A DNA stretch of 64,000 bases from Ephydatia muelleri. Lineage: Eukaryota > Porifera > Demospongiae > Spongillida > Spongillidae. A program made the position numbers and the translations under genes. The DNA lies in the NCBI GenBank assembly GCA_013339895.1, contig JABACO010000012.1, positions 9,000,983 through 9,064,982 of the forward strand. Reading direction: 5' to 3'. Shown here in pieces: positions 44,143 to 56,174 of the stretch (positions are counted from its first letter, which is position 1; each line of letters starts with the position of its first letter). The notes below the pieces were generated by a model. That model did not search any database, had not been told where the DNA came from, and was given only the letters and a program-made list of their open reading frames with translations.

Positions 44143-44630
44143 GGTCGCTAGCTTGTTGGTATCGGTGCGATGAAAAGCCGGGGATCTGCATCGTAACGTG
44201 CAGCCGCTTTCCGGATTGCCTCCCCACCCCCGGCTCCTTGCTAACGAGCCTTGTTCTTTGCCTTAGTCACCTTTGCACTCCGCTAGCAAAATACCAGTCT
44301 GTTTTCCATACTTAAAGAACGAGTTGCGGTATAAACTGAGCCTGCCTGGCTGATGGGCGACTGGAAATGTCCAATTTGAACGGCCGACTTCCAGAACGAG
44401 CGTTAACTTGAGTTTGTACATACCCATATCTTGGCCCGGGTCATCTTGCTTTTATTTTTTAATTGAATTGTAAACAGGTTTACTATGTACTAAAAACCGG
44501 TCTAATTATAATATGCGTGCTTCATTACATTAGTGTTAAGGCATCGTTTATCTATAATAAAAAGAACATTTTAATTTTTATTTTGGGTCAGTTTCCGAGA
44601 AAATGAAAGTGGCGTAACCATGCATGCATA

Positions 44631-46707
44631 AAAAGTTATATAAATGCTTCACGTTTGAATCGCTAAAACTCGTAACGGTTTAAGCTATCAACTCCTATTT
44701 CGTGCCACACCACTTCTCTCTACGAAAATCGACTTTGGTGTCTTACCCTTGCTCCTTGCCGACGTTGCAAGGCACAATACCCCCGAGGGGTTCAAAATCC
44801 AGGTAGCTCCCTGCAGGAATGTCCAAATCGCTTCAAAATCGATATGCACGTAAAGGCAGAGATAATATATAGAGGGATTGGAAACGAATCAGTTGCGCCA
44901 TAGACTTGGGCAATTTTAACGCGCGCGATCCTCGCAAGCGTGAATCACACCTTAGTAGAGACCAAAAAGGGGGGCGGATTTTGTACTTTGAATGCAAGTC
45001 TTGAATGCCACAAGGTAACTAACTACCCTTTTTCGATTTAATACGGGCAGCGTATAGGCAATCCACCATAGATTCATTTAGGCGCTGCCAGATTTGGTGT
45101 AAAAAAATGAATAATATATGGAGAACGAAGATCAGCCATTTTTTTAACTTGTGGGCGAGAATCCGCTGATCTAGACGAGCTGTTATCGTCTTGTTTGGTA
45201 TATGTACTTCATATAGGCTATTGTGTGCCCATCGCTTTCGTTTTGGTGCATAGCGTCCTTGTAACCCTCACAATCACATTTCCTATACCCTTAGTTTGTG
45301 GAGAAGCCACGCCGTTGTGATACGGAACCGACTGGTTTTGGTACATTATTTTGAAAGTGCAGTGTTGGTTGTGTGCCCATCGCATGTTTTTAAAGGCCAA
45401 ACGTGTCCCATTTGTTTAGTGAATTTCTACAAAGGTGATGATGGGAGGGAAAAAATTTAAATGCCGGAAAATTAAGAACGCGGAAAGAAGAGTGCAGCTT
45501 TGAAGCTGGTTGTGGCAATTCCTCGCAATCGTATTAAGGTTACAGTTTCAGAAGGCTTAGCTTTATCTCAGCTTGTTCCAGAATCCTTAAGTCCTGTGGA
45601 TATGTTGTCTGAGGTTGTTCCAGAGTTCCTACGTCCTGTAGAATCACTCCCTGTCTGTTTACCCATGTCTCTTTTTACAGCTGGTTTGGTAGAATCTTTG
45701 TATTCTTTTATAACAGGATAGCTAGAATGACACTTACAACATCATGGGTGGTTTTCAATTTAGATGGCATTGCACATATATATATTTATTTATATTTGTC
45801 AATTAATGGTACGAATCAATTTCCAATCATTGCTGGCATAACTAAGAAAAATATCGTTAGAAAAGCATGGGCTGTAACTATAATTGATCATCCCCTAACA
45901 TTGACCCAGGGACTGATAGCTGTGTTTCATAGCTCTGGTCATAGCAACTTGTACGGATTCTTTCCAGGAGTGCGCGCGTTGATTGGTGTTGATTGGCTGT
46001 GTTTCCAATCTCTCTATATTATCGCTGGTAAAGGAGTCCTGTCACATTGATTTCTGCAGATCGTTGATTCTTACCTCTTCCGTTATGGAGATACAGCAAT
46101 GCAAAGTAAGTCCACGTCTCCTGCTCGAATCGCGCCTTTCTCAGCTCACAGCAAAAAAACGCGTAGAATCAATTCTTGATTTTCAATTGATTTGCCACTT
46201 ACATTCTGGTACATATTGTTAACGGTTTGTACCAGGTATGTAACATTTTGTACCAGAATGTAAGTGACAAATCAATTGAAAATCAAGAATTGATTCTACG
46301 CGTTTTTTTTTGCTGTGCAGTCCCTGAACCGCTTCCATTCTCCCGGGAAAAAAAAAAAAGGACAAAAACAGAGAAAGGCGCGATTCGAGCGGGAAACGTG
46401 GACTTACTTTGTATCGCTGTATCTCCATAACGGAAGACGTAAAAATCAACGATCTGCAAAAATCAATAGTGACAGGACTCCTTTACGTGCGTACCAATTT
46501 TGATGCGATTTGGACATTCCTTCATGGAGCTAGCTAGATTTCAAACCCCTCGAGGTATTGTTCCTTGCAACGTCGGCAAGGAGCAAGGGTAAGACATCAT
46601 AGTCGATTTTGTTAGAGAGAAGTGGTGTGGCACGAAGATTTCGAAATAGGAAGTTGATAGCTTAGGAGTTTTAGTGATTCAAACGTGAAGCATTTTTATA
46701 ACTTTTA
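44631..46707. mobile_element. Nested inverted-repeat element
   Basis: 44,631-44,835 pairs in inverse with 46,490-46,707 (around GTGTGGCACGA, AGCAAGGGTAAGAC and CGTCGGCAAGG). 46,030-46,225 pairs with 46,230-46,485 (CGATTCGAGC, GAATTGATTCTACGCG, ACATTCTGGTAC). A further pair, 44,850-44,940 with 45,960-46,045, encloses 1.1 kb. This suggests a long palindromic element that received an internal TIR element. No transposase was found; a 73-codon ORF at 45,500-45,721 is unrecognised. The region is absent from the left palindrome arm. Confidence 0.6.
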
Positions 46708-47890
46708 TATACAGTATAATTATGTTTGCATATTAGAAACATTACTACTTAAAAATTTGACAACACAAATTCAAATTACACTACCCCTATGTAATAGCAA
46801 TGGAAAATATGCTACAGGACATCCTTTTAACACCGGCCATCACTTTACTGGTGACCGCCGATTTCTGCATATGCTTTTCCCATAAAACACATTATCTGTC
46901 TCCTGAAAGATAAATCGTCCATGTATTCCCACCTGTTTTAGTTTAGGACAGGAATCGATTCCTCCAACTGGAAACAACGTTTGTACAGCATTCTTTCGCT
47001 ACCTCGGTAGAATTTATTCTAAGACAGTCTTAGTCTAGTCGATAGAAATATCATAAAGATACGCCCACGCACGGCACATTTTATTGAAAAGATACGCCTG
47101 GAAGTAAGATGCTACGATTTGATGTTTATCACTTTTCAATAAAATGTGCCGTGCGTGGGTGTATCTTTGTGGTCCAAAGATATGCCCAGGTGGGCACAAC
47201 ATCAAATCAGTCCTCCATTTAATTATTCTCACTCTTCTCCTACACACCACTGATCCCGGCGTATAGGAGTACTGTAACAGTAACAGAACCAGTTTGGTTC
47301 TGTTACAGTGCAGGAATACGGGATGGTGTGTAGGAGAAGAGTGCCCACCTGACGTCGCTCCACGAAACGGCTATTCTACGAAGTGCATGTTGTATGCACA
47401 TATCTAGCTCTCATGTCTTTGTTGAAATATAGGCAAGCTGACGGCGAAGAACTGTACCTACGCGTGGGTGTGTTTTTCGATTCGCGAGCGGAACTTTGAC
47501 TCGGAGTAAAGTCAACGCCGTTCCGCTCGCGGGTCGAAAAACACACCACGCGTGCACGTGATTTGATCTTCTTATATCAAGCAATCGTACGTTGCAGTGT
47601 GTCATTGTATTATTTTAGTAATTATTTATTATTTTTTGAGTACTGCCGATAGTCGCACAGTACATGCAGACATCCATACCTCAAAGTGATAGTGGATTTT
47701 TAAGAAAAAATTTGAGTGTTCGAATCTGGCTGCGTCACATTGCATTGCATGGGTGTGGCTTCAAGTTTATTCATAGCTTTCAAACAATTAGCCAGTACAA
47801 GCTGTTAAAATACCGCACATGCACACAACATAACGAAGGGTATCTGTCCATTGGATGTTTGTGATCAGGGCTTGACAGAAGAGAAGAGCA

Positions 47891-48574
47891 TCAGCCACAA
47901 GCTGAGAACAAGGAGCGGGGAAGAGAGATGTAGGGGGGAGGGGAGGAGAGTGACGATTATGTACAGGTAAATTTGAAAAAACTTCGTTACCGGAGTAGTA
48001 GTAGCTATAGTAGTAGTAGCTATAGTAGTCGTAATTGTTCCGCTGGCAAATGACACCGGTAATCGAACCTATAATGACGGTCGTTGTGATTCCAGTCCAA
48101 ATGACAGCGCAGATGGCCAGCACAACACCCATCATGGAGTATCGCTGGGAGCTTGGGTAGTCGTACGTTCCCTTCTTGGTTATAGCCTAACCACAAAGGC
48201 GTTATATATAAATCCTCGTAAATGCGAAACGCTGTACCATTATCGCCATAACGATCGCAATTATCCCGAAGACCAGCGACGTCAGGTTAAGCAAGGCGCA
48301 CACAGTGGTGGTAATGATGACCAAGGCCAAGAAGTCCTCTGGTCCGTCGTAGTTAGGATTCTGCATACCCAGTACGGGAGGCGTAGAGACGGGAGGGGCC
48401 GGAACCTATACGGTACCCGGTCACTGATGCGCACTTGATGACGATTTGTTCTCTTACCATCATAACTGGTTGCTGGGAGTACTGTTGGACCAGGGCGACA
48501 GAGGGCAGGGCCAGGGCTGCATCGTAAGCGGGAGGCTGGCTACCGTTGGAAGGAAATCGGTTAGTAGAAGCCAT
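47891..48574 (-). CDS. Dispanin (CD225) family protein, P/Q-rich type, copy C
   Basis: Four exons on the minus strand: 48574-48458, 48405-48238, 48186-47991 and 47901-47891. Each coding length equals that of copy B (117, 168, 196 and 11 bases), while intron lengths differ (52 bases for intron 1). The product is about 163 residues with SQPPAYDAALALPSVALVQQ, QNPNYDGPEDFLALVIITTT, the loop KKGTYDYPSSQRYSMM, a second membrane segment and a Tyr-rich tail ending Ala-Cys-Gly. Changes from copy B are scattered substitutions that keep the frame, which suggests both copies are or were under constraint. It lies at the outer end of the right palindrome arm. A TGACGTCA site precedes it. Confidence 0.85.
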
Positions 48575-48600
48575 TGTGCTGATGTTTACTACAGGATATG

Positions 48601-48608
48601 TGACGTCA
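48601..48608. promoter_or_regulatory. CRE-like TGACGTCA site before dispanin copy C
   Basis: A perfect octamer 26 bases before the ATG, the mirrored counterpart of 28,883-28,890. Confidence 0.5.
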
Positions 48609-48695
48609 CATATCATTTGACCAGTCTTGGACCCAGACCGAGTTCACGGGTGGATTACATCACCGCTACATCCCTGCTTCATCATCGTACAGGTA

Positions 48696-49933
48696 CAGTG
48701 GCGAGGTAGCCGGGGGGGCAGGGTGGGCAATTGCCCCCCCCCCCCCCCCCCAGCGGGCCTTAAAACGGGGGCGGCAAAATGACTATAGGGACGGCCAGCC
48801 GCCAAGCGAATCGCATTAGAGGATTGCACTGACGTCAGTGTTGTTTACATGTAGTTACGTAACTTACGTCGCATGCATGTATGTTGCATACAAGTTACTG
48901 TACCACGTGAGCGTATGACACCACCTTCGCTTCTCCGATATTCGTTACCGTCCGGTTATTGTTTATCTCGTACCCACGCGGTGTATATTTATAGCAACAT
49001 ACTGTATGATGTAAGCTGCGCGTGACGTCAGGGTGCTAAGATGATCGTTAAGTATATACTGTATAGTACAGTTAAGTTGTAATAAGTTTCAGATGAGTTT
49101 TGGCTAGATTGATGTCATGAGAATCGGCTACGTAGAAAAGCCCCCACTGTCGATGCATGTGGTTCCAATTGCAAAGACCAATCATCAGTAATGTGCAGTC
49201 ATTCTGAAGAAAAAATATCTTTACTGGGGTCATTGAAAATTAAAATTAAGCACGCCAGGAGTACATTATTAAAATGGACAAAATAAAAGTTATTAAAATT
49301 GCTTCTATCCGCTGGGTGCAATAACGTTAACCAAGTTTGGACTTATGGATGAATCCTTATTGCATGACACATAGATTGATATCAATGGACAGGGACGAAG
49401 TATTTGGTTTGCGAGACTACAGGAAAGTCTGGAAGCAAGCATTTCTTGTCGTATTATATGAATTTAAATCTGTTACTACGCAATTATGCTATGTCAGTTT
49501 TGGGACTCAAAAGAGTGTGAAAGTTGCAAAGCGGCTGGAGCTCCGCCCCAGACCCCGATGGAAGCGCTTGCTCCCCCATACCTCCTTGTGTGGGGGGGGG
49601 GAGGCATGTCCCTTGCCCATCCACATAAAACGCTGGCGGAGAAACGAGCGTATTGTCGTAACCATTAACGCTAGTGTCTAAATAATCTACGATATAATTT
49701 CTGGAACTCTTTTGAATAACGGCGCGCGCAGAAGGCGCTCGAGATTATGACAATACTCGGCCCCAGACCCAACGTATGTCTCCGCTATGCGTGCGACAGT
49801 GTCCGACTTTATAGTAGTGTTTAATGAGATAAGAAATTCCGACAGAAAGGCAGCGTGTGTGTATGGGGGGGGGGGGGGGGGCGGCAATCAGTGTATTTGC
49901 CCCCCCAGTGATAGACAAGCCACCTCGCCACTG
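48696..49933. mobile_element. Non-autonomous hAT element with 8-bp target duplication
   Basis: Termini CAGTGGCGAGGTAGCC and GGCCACCTCGCCACTG-like, each followed inward by G or C runs, with TACAGGTA on both sides (48688-48695 and 49934-49941). The 1.24 kb interior has no recognisable transposase; the 114-codon ORF at 49,337-49,681 is unsupported. It landed in the 3' flank of a decayed dispanin copy. Confidence 0.85.
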
Positions 49934-50125
49934 TACAGGTACATAGAAACGTCGCTACCGTAGTAGTAGGTAGTAGGTGTAGTAGTTTTAGGTGGAAACC
50001 CAGCACACAAAAAATGTAGCCGTTGCTGTAATGGCGGCCGTTCCCATTCCAGTCCAAGTGACAGCTAAGATGGACTGCACAACACCATTGCAATCATGGA
50101 GTATTGCTGGGCGCCTGAGGTATCA
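49934..50125 (-). pseudogene. Dispanin exon 3 fragment
   Basis: The minus strand retains GAQQYSMI, then CHLDWNGNG in a shifted frame, and the 3' flank with repeated TAGTAG. It is closest to exon 3 of the copy at 60,120-60,651. Exons 1 and 2 are missing and the frame is lost. Confidence 0.7.
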
Positions 50126-50153
50126 CCTTGCTTCGTCATGTTAACACCACTGC

Positions 50154-50319
50154 ACCTCCAAAGGTTGTGCATCATAGAAAGGAACCACTCACAACAAACT
50201 CCATCCACAGCACTTGTGTGTTTGCATGTTTTGAAGCACAGGGCACCATAGCCAACTTCCATATAGCCCTCGACAGATACAAGGAGGAAGTGGTGAATTT
50301 AGCAGCATCACAATGGAAG
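50154..50319 (+). mobile_element. Fragment of the same transposon ORF as 27,440-28,735
   Basis: PPKVVHHRKEPLTTNSIHST, CVFACFEA and NFHIALDRYKEEVVNLAASQ form an open stretch ending at a GTGAGT-like donor. NS.H.TCV matches the minus-strand ORF at ~27,550. Confidence 0.45.
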
Positions 50320-50329
50320 TGAGTGACCC

Positions 50330-51630
50330 AAACCAAGTATACTGACATATAATATTGCCCGTCACTTTAAAATTTTACAGCGGTCACAACATTATATAGA
50401 GTGCTACTTTCAGGTGACTACGAGTTTTGAAGTGCATTATATGGAATGTCAGGTGCAAGTGGTATGTTAAAAGCATTAAGTTGACAAATGCAATACATGT
50501 TACACACCTTAACATAGGAAAGGTCTGACTACTCATATCAATGGGGATCTTGTACAAACTCTACTCGCTACTTGAAGAGGAATGCCACCTGTTGGATTTA
50601 TAGCTTGCATTGCAGTTGTCAACAGATGCAGAGCTGACCACAGCATCTTATGAAGAATATGCACGCAACTGCAGTGAGGGAACTAACTGCATACAAATAG
50701 CAGGTTTGAAACATATCCAGAAATGAGCGGTCAAAAGTCAGAATAATTTACTCGCGGTTTGCGAATCACCGAATATTCCCGTATACCTTCCCATACCAAT
50801 GTATGGGTTAGTTGTATACCAAGGACGCCAGATTTTTCCCAGGATTTGAAATTTGAAAATGTTAGTACACTACATTTGTTATGATTTTTAGTGGTGTCGC
50901 CGTATTTTTCTTATTTAAGCTGGGGCTTCCCTAGGATTGTCATAACATTGTCCCCAAATGTACAGGTAGTCAATGAGAAGGGTTTCTCATTACAATATTC
51001 CACGGTCATTTGTGTCAATACCTTTACGATTTACGATTTTGATATTTGAAAATAATATAGCTAGTACATCGAAGAACTATAAAATGTACAAAAAACTAGG
51101 CCTTCCTATAGAAAAATCGGCTTCCATACCCGGGAGAAGCATTTCATGTTGAATCTGTACGTTCCTCCATCTCGTGCCCTCAAAATTGACTCACGTGTGG
51201 ATAGTACCATACAGATAATGCTGTGTAGTTGAAGTGTGGCCCTCCTTCAGTTTTTTGATGGCATGAAATCGGTCCCAGACCTCTCATCGCGCTGCCCAAA
51301 AAGGTTTTCTACCAGTTGAGTTACTATGCGATCTTACCCGATGCGATCGGGATCGTTTGTATAAATCGCGCATACAGTACCATCCAGACGTAGCTTCTTG
51401 ACACACGCGTGCGCGCGTCACGAGTGATACCCGTGCGTGACTCGAGCATACTTGTGTTTCACACGCATCAGGTTAGTCGTGGCGCGAAGCGACATTTTCG
51501 AGACACGAACTCGCGTGATGGCACCCACTCCTCAGTTGTAAAATACTATGGACAAAATTTCTACAATTCAGGAGCCCTTTGCTTGAATGCAAAACTAAGT
51601 TGTTTGTGAAGCCAGAACAGAGTAAGACTA
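50330..51630. other. Intergenic, no gene recognised
   Basis: No ORF, RNA or element supported. CpG-rich ACGCGTG-type motifs cluster at 51,400-51,520. Confidence 0.4.
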
Positions 51631-51636
51631 TGAGCT

Positions 51637-51694
51637 GTGTGTGTTGTTAGTGTGTGTGTGTGTTTGTACTGTGTGTGCGTGTGTGTGCGTGTGC

Positions 51695-51777
<83 letters not shown>
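51637..51777. repeat. TG microsatellite
   Basis: About 140 bases of (TG)n with TGCG and TTTG interruptions at its start. Confidence 0.93.
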
Positions 51778-51884
51778 GCTTACAAGTGTCTAGCTTGACC
51801 TTACAATTGTGTCCTATGTAAACTGTGATTAGCCTAATCTGATGTTAGACTACAAGTACATGTAGCAGTTTTTCTCTGAGAACA

Positions 51885-52032
51885 GTAGGTCCAGGGTAGG
51901 CCTATGTAGGTACATGTAGGTCCAGGGTAGGCCTATGTAGGTACATGTACATGTAGGTCCAGGATAGGCCTACATAGGTCCAGGGTACTAGTATAGGCCT
52001 ATGTACAGTTAGGTACATTGTAGGTCCAGGGT
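51885..52032. repeat. ~30-bp minisatellite
   Basis: Four to five irregular copies of TAGGTCCAGGGTAGGCCTA plus TGTAGGTACATG. Confidence 0.8.
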
Positions 52033-52414
52033 GGTACAGGTGGTGATGAACACGTAGGCAAAGATGAGGAGAGTGAAGATGAGGATAACTATTCAGATGG
52101 AATTGAAGTTGACTAAATTGCACAAGTACATGCATGTACTGAATTACTGGCCCTTGAAGATAATTTCATTATGTGGTAGGTCCATTGTATGCTATGTAAA
52201 CTGTGGTTAGCTAATCTGATGTTAGGCTGCCTGGTAACTTCCAGTTCTAAGAGAACAAACTGTGTACCTATGTCTTAAAAGCACACACTTTATATGTGTA
52301 GCACCTATATACAAACCACACATTGTGTGCAGCAATGGTGATGGCATGCATGGGAGCATTAGTCCTGATGCCATAAACTTCACAATCAAGTACATGATGG
52401 GAGGGGGGTGAGTG

Positions 52415-52520
52415 GCCTGATGCAAAGCCTTTGGCCTAGTGGTAGAGGCATTTTAGTCTGTTGCATAATGTCCTGGTACTTTGTTGTTCTAGGGTTCAAT
52501 AAGAGAGCTCTGTTTTAAAA
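52415..52520 (+). mobile_element. tRNA-derived SINE-like sequence
   Basis: TGGCCTAGTGGTAGAGGC resembles a pol III A box and GGGTTCAATAAG a B box, about 55 bases apart. A shorter piece with CTTTGGCCTAGTGGTAGA lies at 53,255-53,275. It is not an intact tRNA cloverleaf. Confidence 0.4.
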
Positions 52521-52554
52521 GTCTGTTTGGGACTGTTTCTATGGAAGATGACAA

Positions 52555-53100
52555 TCCTGTATCTATTTTTTTGTACTGGTGAAGAACAGCAGGGTCCAGG
52601 AACCCAATGTTGAGACTGACCATCTGGAGTCATCCACCTCAGGCTCAGTGAATTTACTCAATCAGAGTTTTGACACTAGGTTCCAACCTACCAGGCAAGA
52701 TGTCTGCTGGTCCGGAGGGCATGCACTTCTTCATCAAGTGGTCCAAAACCAACCAGATGGGCAGGTGTGTTCAGCGTACCAAAGGCAGGCACATGTGTCC
52801 AGTTCCAGCAATGGAGGCCTACAGAGAATGTTGTCACTGTTCCACTCACTCCTCACCCCTCTTCCACTTCAAAGATGGGAGAACACTCACATCTAAGAGC
52901 TTCCGCTCCACCTTTCTACCCCTGGTATGGTGGAGCTATGTGGCTACAATCCAGCCAAATATAACACCCACATTGGTGCAGCCATGTACAGTAGCTGCCA
53001 GAACAGGCCTTCCCATTGACACCATTTGGAACCTCGGAAGAGGTGAAGCAAAGCATACCAGACATACGTATTGGTGCAGCCACAGTACATGTAAACTCTA
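52555..53100 (+). mobile_element. Tyrosine-recombinase element fossil (DIRS/Crypton-like)
   Basis: KWSKTNQMGR, a Cys-Pro-Ala-Met motif, PLFHFKDGRTLTSKSFRST and AARTGLPIDTIWNLGR are typical of tyrosine recombinases carried by DIRS-like elements in invertebrates. It is a broken fragment with a few breaks. No reverse transcriptase or element ends were found nearby. Confidence 0.55.
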
Positions 53101-53299
53101 ATTGCTAACTAGCAATAGCACAAATTGTGCATGTTTTAACTGCACATTACATGTATCTATGTTCACACAAACCACACACTGTGTGCAGAGACAGGGGTTG
53201 GGCCTGATGCCATAACATGGGAGGGGGGTGGAGTGTGCTTTGACCCTGATGCAGGGCTTTGGCCTAGTGGTAGACTGAGCAGCGCCCCGATGTGTAGAC

Positions 53300-54448
53300 A
53301 AAGCTTTCCTTAATTTAAGTATATATTGTGATAGCGCTCTTCCATTGGCGAAGTCCCAGAGAGTGCTTCGCAGTTAAGCGCTTTACGTGTATTGATCGAC
53401 GCAAACATGCAGACAAATATTGAAAATGCGGCACATTCAGACTTGATGTTAATCGAGACTGAGAAGCCTACGTAGGTCGTAGCTGTACTGGAAAGTGCTA
53501 ACGAATCATTTTTTTCCCTGCGTGTAAGCGTATCAGTGCACGTGCCTAGCCTACGCGCTTCATTCATCGAGCTGTAAACGAACACTGTTTACAATAAACT
53601 TCAAGTGAAAACAACCCACTATATAGGTCAAAAGTGTCCATGACGACGTCTTGTATACAATGAATATAATAGCTTCACCATAATGCATTAGCAGTGAGCT
53701 AGGTGGTGGGTGTCCCTCTAGCTGGCAGTCTAGACCTATGGGAATTGGGGGGAGGAGGCTAGGGAAAAGGTTTCCACTTAGCTACCTGGCTTGCTATTGG
53801 CTCAGATCATCGCCAGCAGCCTTGTTAATCTTCAGCTGAATTAACTTATTGTGCACATTTATTCACCATTAGACAATTATTGCTAATATTTATTAAATAA
53901 TTTTGGCAGATGACGCAATGGCATACTTATATATGAATAAATTATGCGCGGTAGAAATTAATTTTTTGTCTTGATTTTAGTTAAAGAATGGTTAATGGAA
54001 TAATTTTTCGAAGTACATTTATCATAATCAGACCGATTTATAGTACATTATAAACTTGTTTAAAATTCAATTTGAAATAAAAAGCAAGATGACCGCCTAT
54101 GTATGGGCCATTTCTGGATATGATTAATTGAACACTTACATCTGCACAAATGATAAAGGTACTTTAGCTTACTGCCACAGTGATACAATTAAGACTCCAA
54201 TGTTGTTGTCCAATTATTTAGTACACTTTTACTGGCAGTAGTCCATAACCCGTTTTTGAAGTGTGCATCTACAGTACACACGTATTGCTAACATCGTTAA
54301 TCAGACCGCAGTAATTGGTCGTATTCAGCGCCTTGGTACGACTCACAGAAAATAAGTCTGCTAACAAAGACAACCAAATCAGATACATCCAGCCACTCCT
54401 GTAAACGTTTATACATGTTTTTTAAACTCATGCCAGGCATATTAACGA
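53300..54448. other. Intergenic, no gene recognised
   Basis: AT-rich, no supported feature. Confidence 0.4.
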
Positions 54449-54456
54449 AAAAAAGC

Positions 54457-55608
54457 TAGGGTCAACTACCGATAAGCTTTGTCCTTACCGCTTACCGGTT
54501 ATCCGATACCGTTAAGCAACCGGTAAGACACTTTCTTATTCATTACCGTTCAGTAAGAGATAATTTCTTACTGAATATTATCGGTAACAGTCAGCTTTCT
54601 TATTGATTGTTCAATGTACTTATTATTCACGATAGTGGTCAAAACTAATCGAATTAGTGTTATGAATAATTACTTGGAGGGAATTTTCGCTCGTACGTGT
54701 GTTGTATATTCACAGTGACGTCAACGCAAGGAACTGTACTAATACACGGTCCGCTGGTGTACAATTACAGAGAGGTCACATGATACTTGATAATTATGTT
54801 TTTTTCAATTTAATAAAGCTTCAAAAAATGAAAAGAAGCATCACAGGCAAGGCTTTTTCATCAAAAAATGCTAAGGTCTCTTACGATCAAGTTGCAATTG
54901 CAGCTTCATTGCCATAACATCCGGAGGAGATTATCGGCCGTCGAACTACGAAAGGAAAGCCAGAGTACGAGATTAAATGAAAACATGCGGTATTTTGAAA
55001 GAAGGGCAGTGTTGATTAGTTTGCATGGTTACCTTTGATTACGTCAACACTGATATTAAACCGGCCATTATAATTAGTAAACTATTGCCGTCTATCTAGG
55101 ATAAGCGAAGGGCGTATAAAAAGGTAATCGATTTCTGACAGCATATGAAAGAAACGAATATCGATCAATCGCGACTAAGAAAAACAGAATCGGTAATTTC
55201 GACTAAAGGAAAGTCTGAAATCGGTAATCTGCTATTCTGCTAAATGCATAGTCGACCGAATATGTAATCGCGAATAATCGATTAACCTACTAAACCTGAA
55301 AATCGGTTACACACCCTACATGATTGCCTGCATAGTTCTGTGTAAACATGTATATCTGACAGTTTATTCATAATCAATACTTCAAAAAGAAGCTTGGGGA
55401 TTGTAGTAGTAGATAAGAAAAGATGGGAGTGGCTCATAGTTTTTGGACACGCCCTCTTCCTTAACGGTAATCATTACCATTCAGTAAGAAAGCTTATCGG
55501 TAAGTTTATCATCGATAACGAAGAGAAATTTCAGTACATAATCGACAAGAGGTATTTACTTACTGATAATTATCGATAAGCTCAAAACCTTACCGATAGT
55601 TGACCCTA
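54457..55608. mobile_element. Non-autonomous hAT element with 8-bp target duplication
   Basis: Ends TAGGGTCAACTACCGATAAG and, inverted, TAGGGTCAACTATCGGTAAG. AAAAAAGC is present on both sides (54449-54456 and 55609-55616). Subterminal ACCGATAAG/TTACCG motifs recur many times near both ends, as expected of transposase-binding repeats. The interior ORFs are short and unrecognised. Confidence 0.85.
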
Positions 55609-56082
55609 AAAAAAGCTTTGTGAAACCAACCACTCTAAATGGAGCGCTGTTAGTCACGGGCACGTATCATGCATGGCGTATATTAGCATACAAAAAACAA
55701 CGTTTATGTCATTTTAGTCCTCGAAGGGTGCATAACCTAGATATTTACCTGTGCTGCGCTTATCTTGAACGGATTACAAAAGATAAGCCACATTCCAATG
55801 CCATGCTATAATGAGGGTCCGTCCCGTATAGGTAAAAGTGGGGACGAGACCTAATGTACGCCCGTGTACTGGCTAGCATTAACTGCAGGTGCATTTGACC
55901 AATGGAATTGGTAGCTTGCAATTCGAGGACAAGACTCTTCAATTCCAACACTGTGAGGCAGTGCAACTGCATCTGTTTCCTGAGAAAAAATATACGAGAT
56001 CCATTGCATTGACGCGTTTACAATCCTGTAGTACAGTCGGTCGCGGTAAGATAACTGATATAATTAACCACGCATGTAATTG

Positions 56083-56174
56083 GGGCCAAGGGGGGGTGGG
56101 GGGGGAGGGGGTCTTTAGACCCCAAAGACCACCACCACCACCACCACCACCCCACCCCCCTGAATCCGCCCCTG
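56083..56174. mobile_element. hAT-like terminal fragment
   Basis: The right terminus TGAATCCGCCCCTG (inverse CAGGGGCGGATTCA) is followed inward by C runs, a CCA repeat and G runs. The matching left end is not seen. Confidence 0.5.

Larger units (their letters stand above)
40383..48612. repeat. Right arm of the ~20 kb imperfect palindrome
   Basis: The inverted partner of 28,879-37,597 (pairs listed there). Arm-specific features are a 160-base insertion at 40,809-40,968, expansion of KADPEKK repeats, an extra coding exon at 42,140-42,362, a long CA microsatellite, and 43,802-46,770, which replaces the left arm's 30,785-33,854. Confidence 0.85.

Noticed and set aside
45500-45721. 73-codon ORF with LSPVD and LRPVE pseudo-repeats
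   Set aside because: Short, unrecognised, inside the nested inverted-repeat element and lacking any splice or promoter support.
28879-48612. CRISPR-like or replication-origin interpretation of the inverted repeats
   Set aside because: The repeats are gene-sized arms and transposon hairpins in a eukaryotic context, with no spacer array.
49337-49681. 114-codon ORF as a hAT transposase
   Set aside because: No BED finger, DDE or hAT dimerisation motif is visible; it is probably chance coding in a non-autonomous element.
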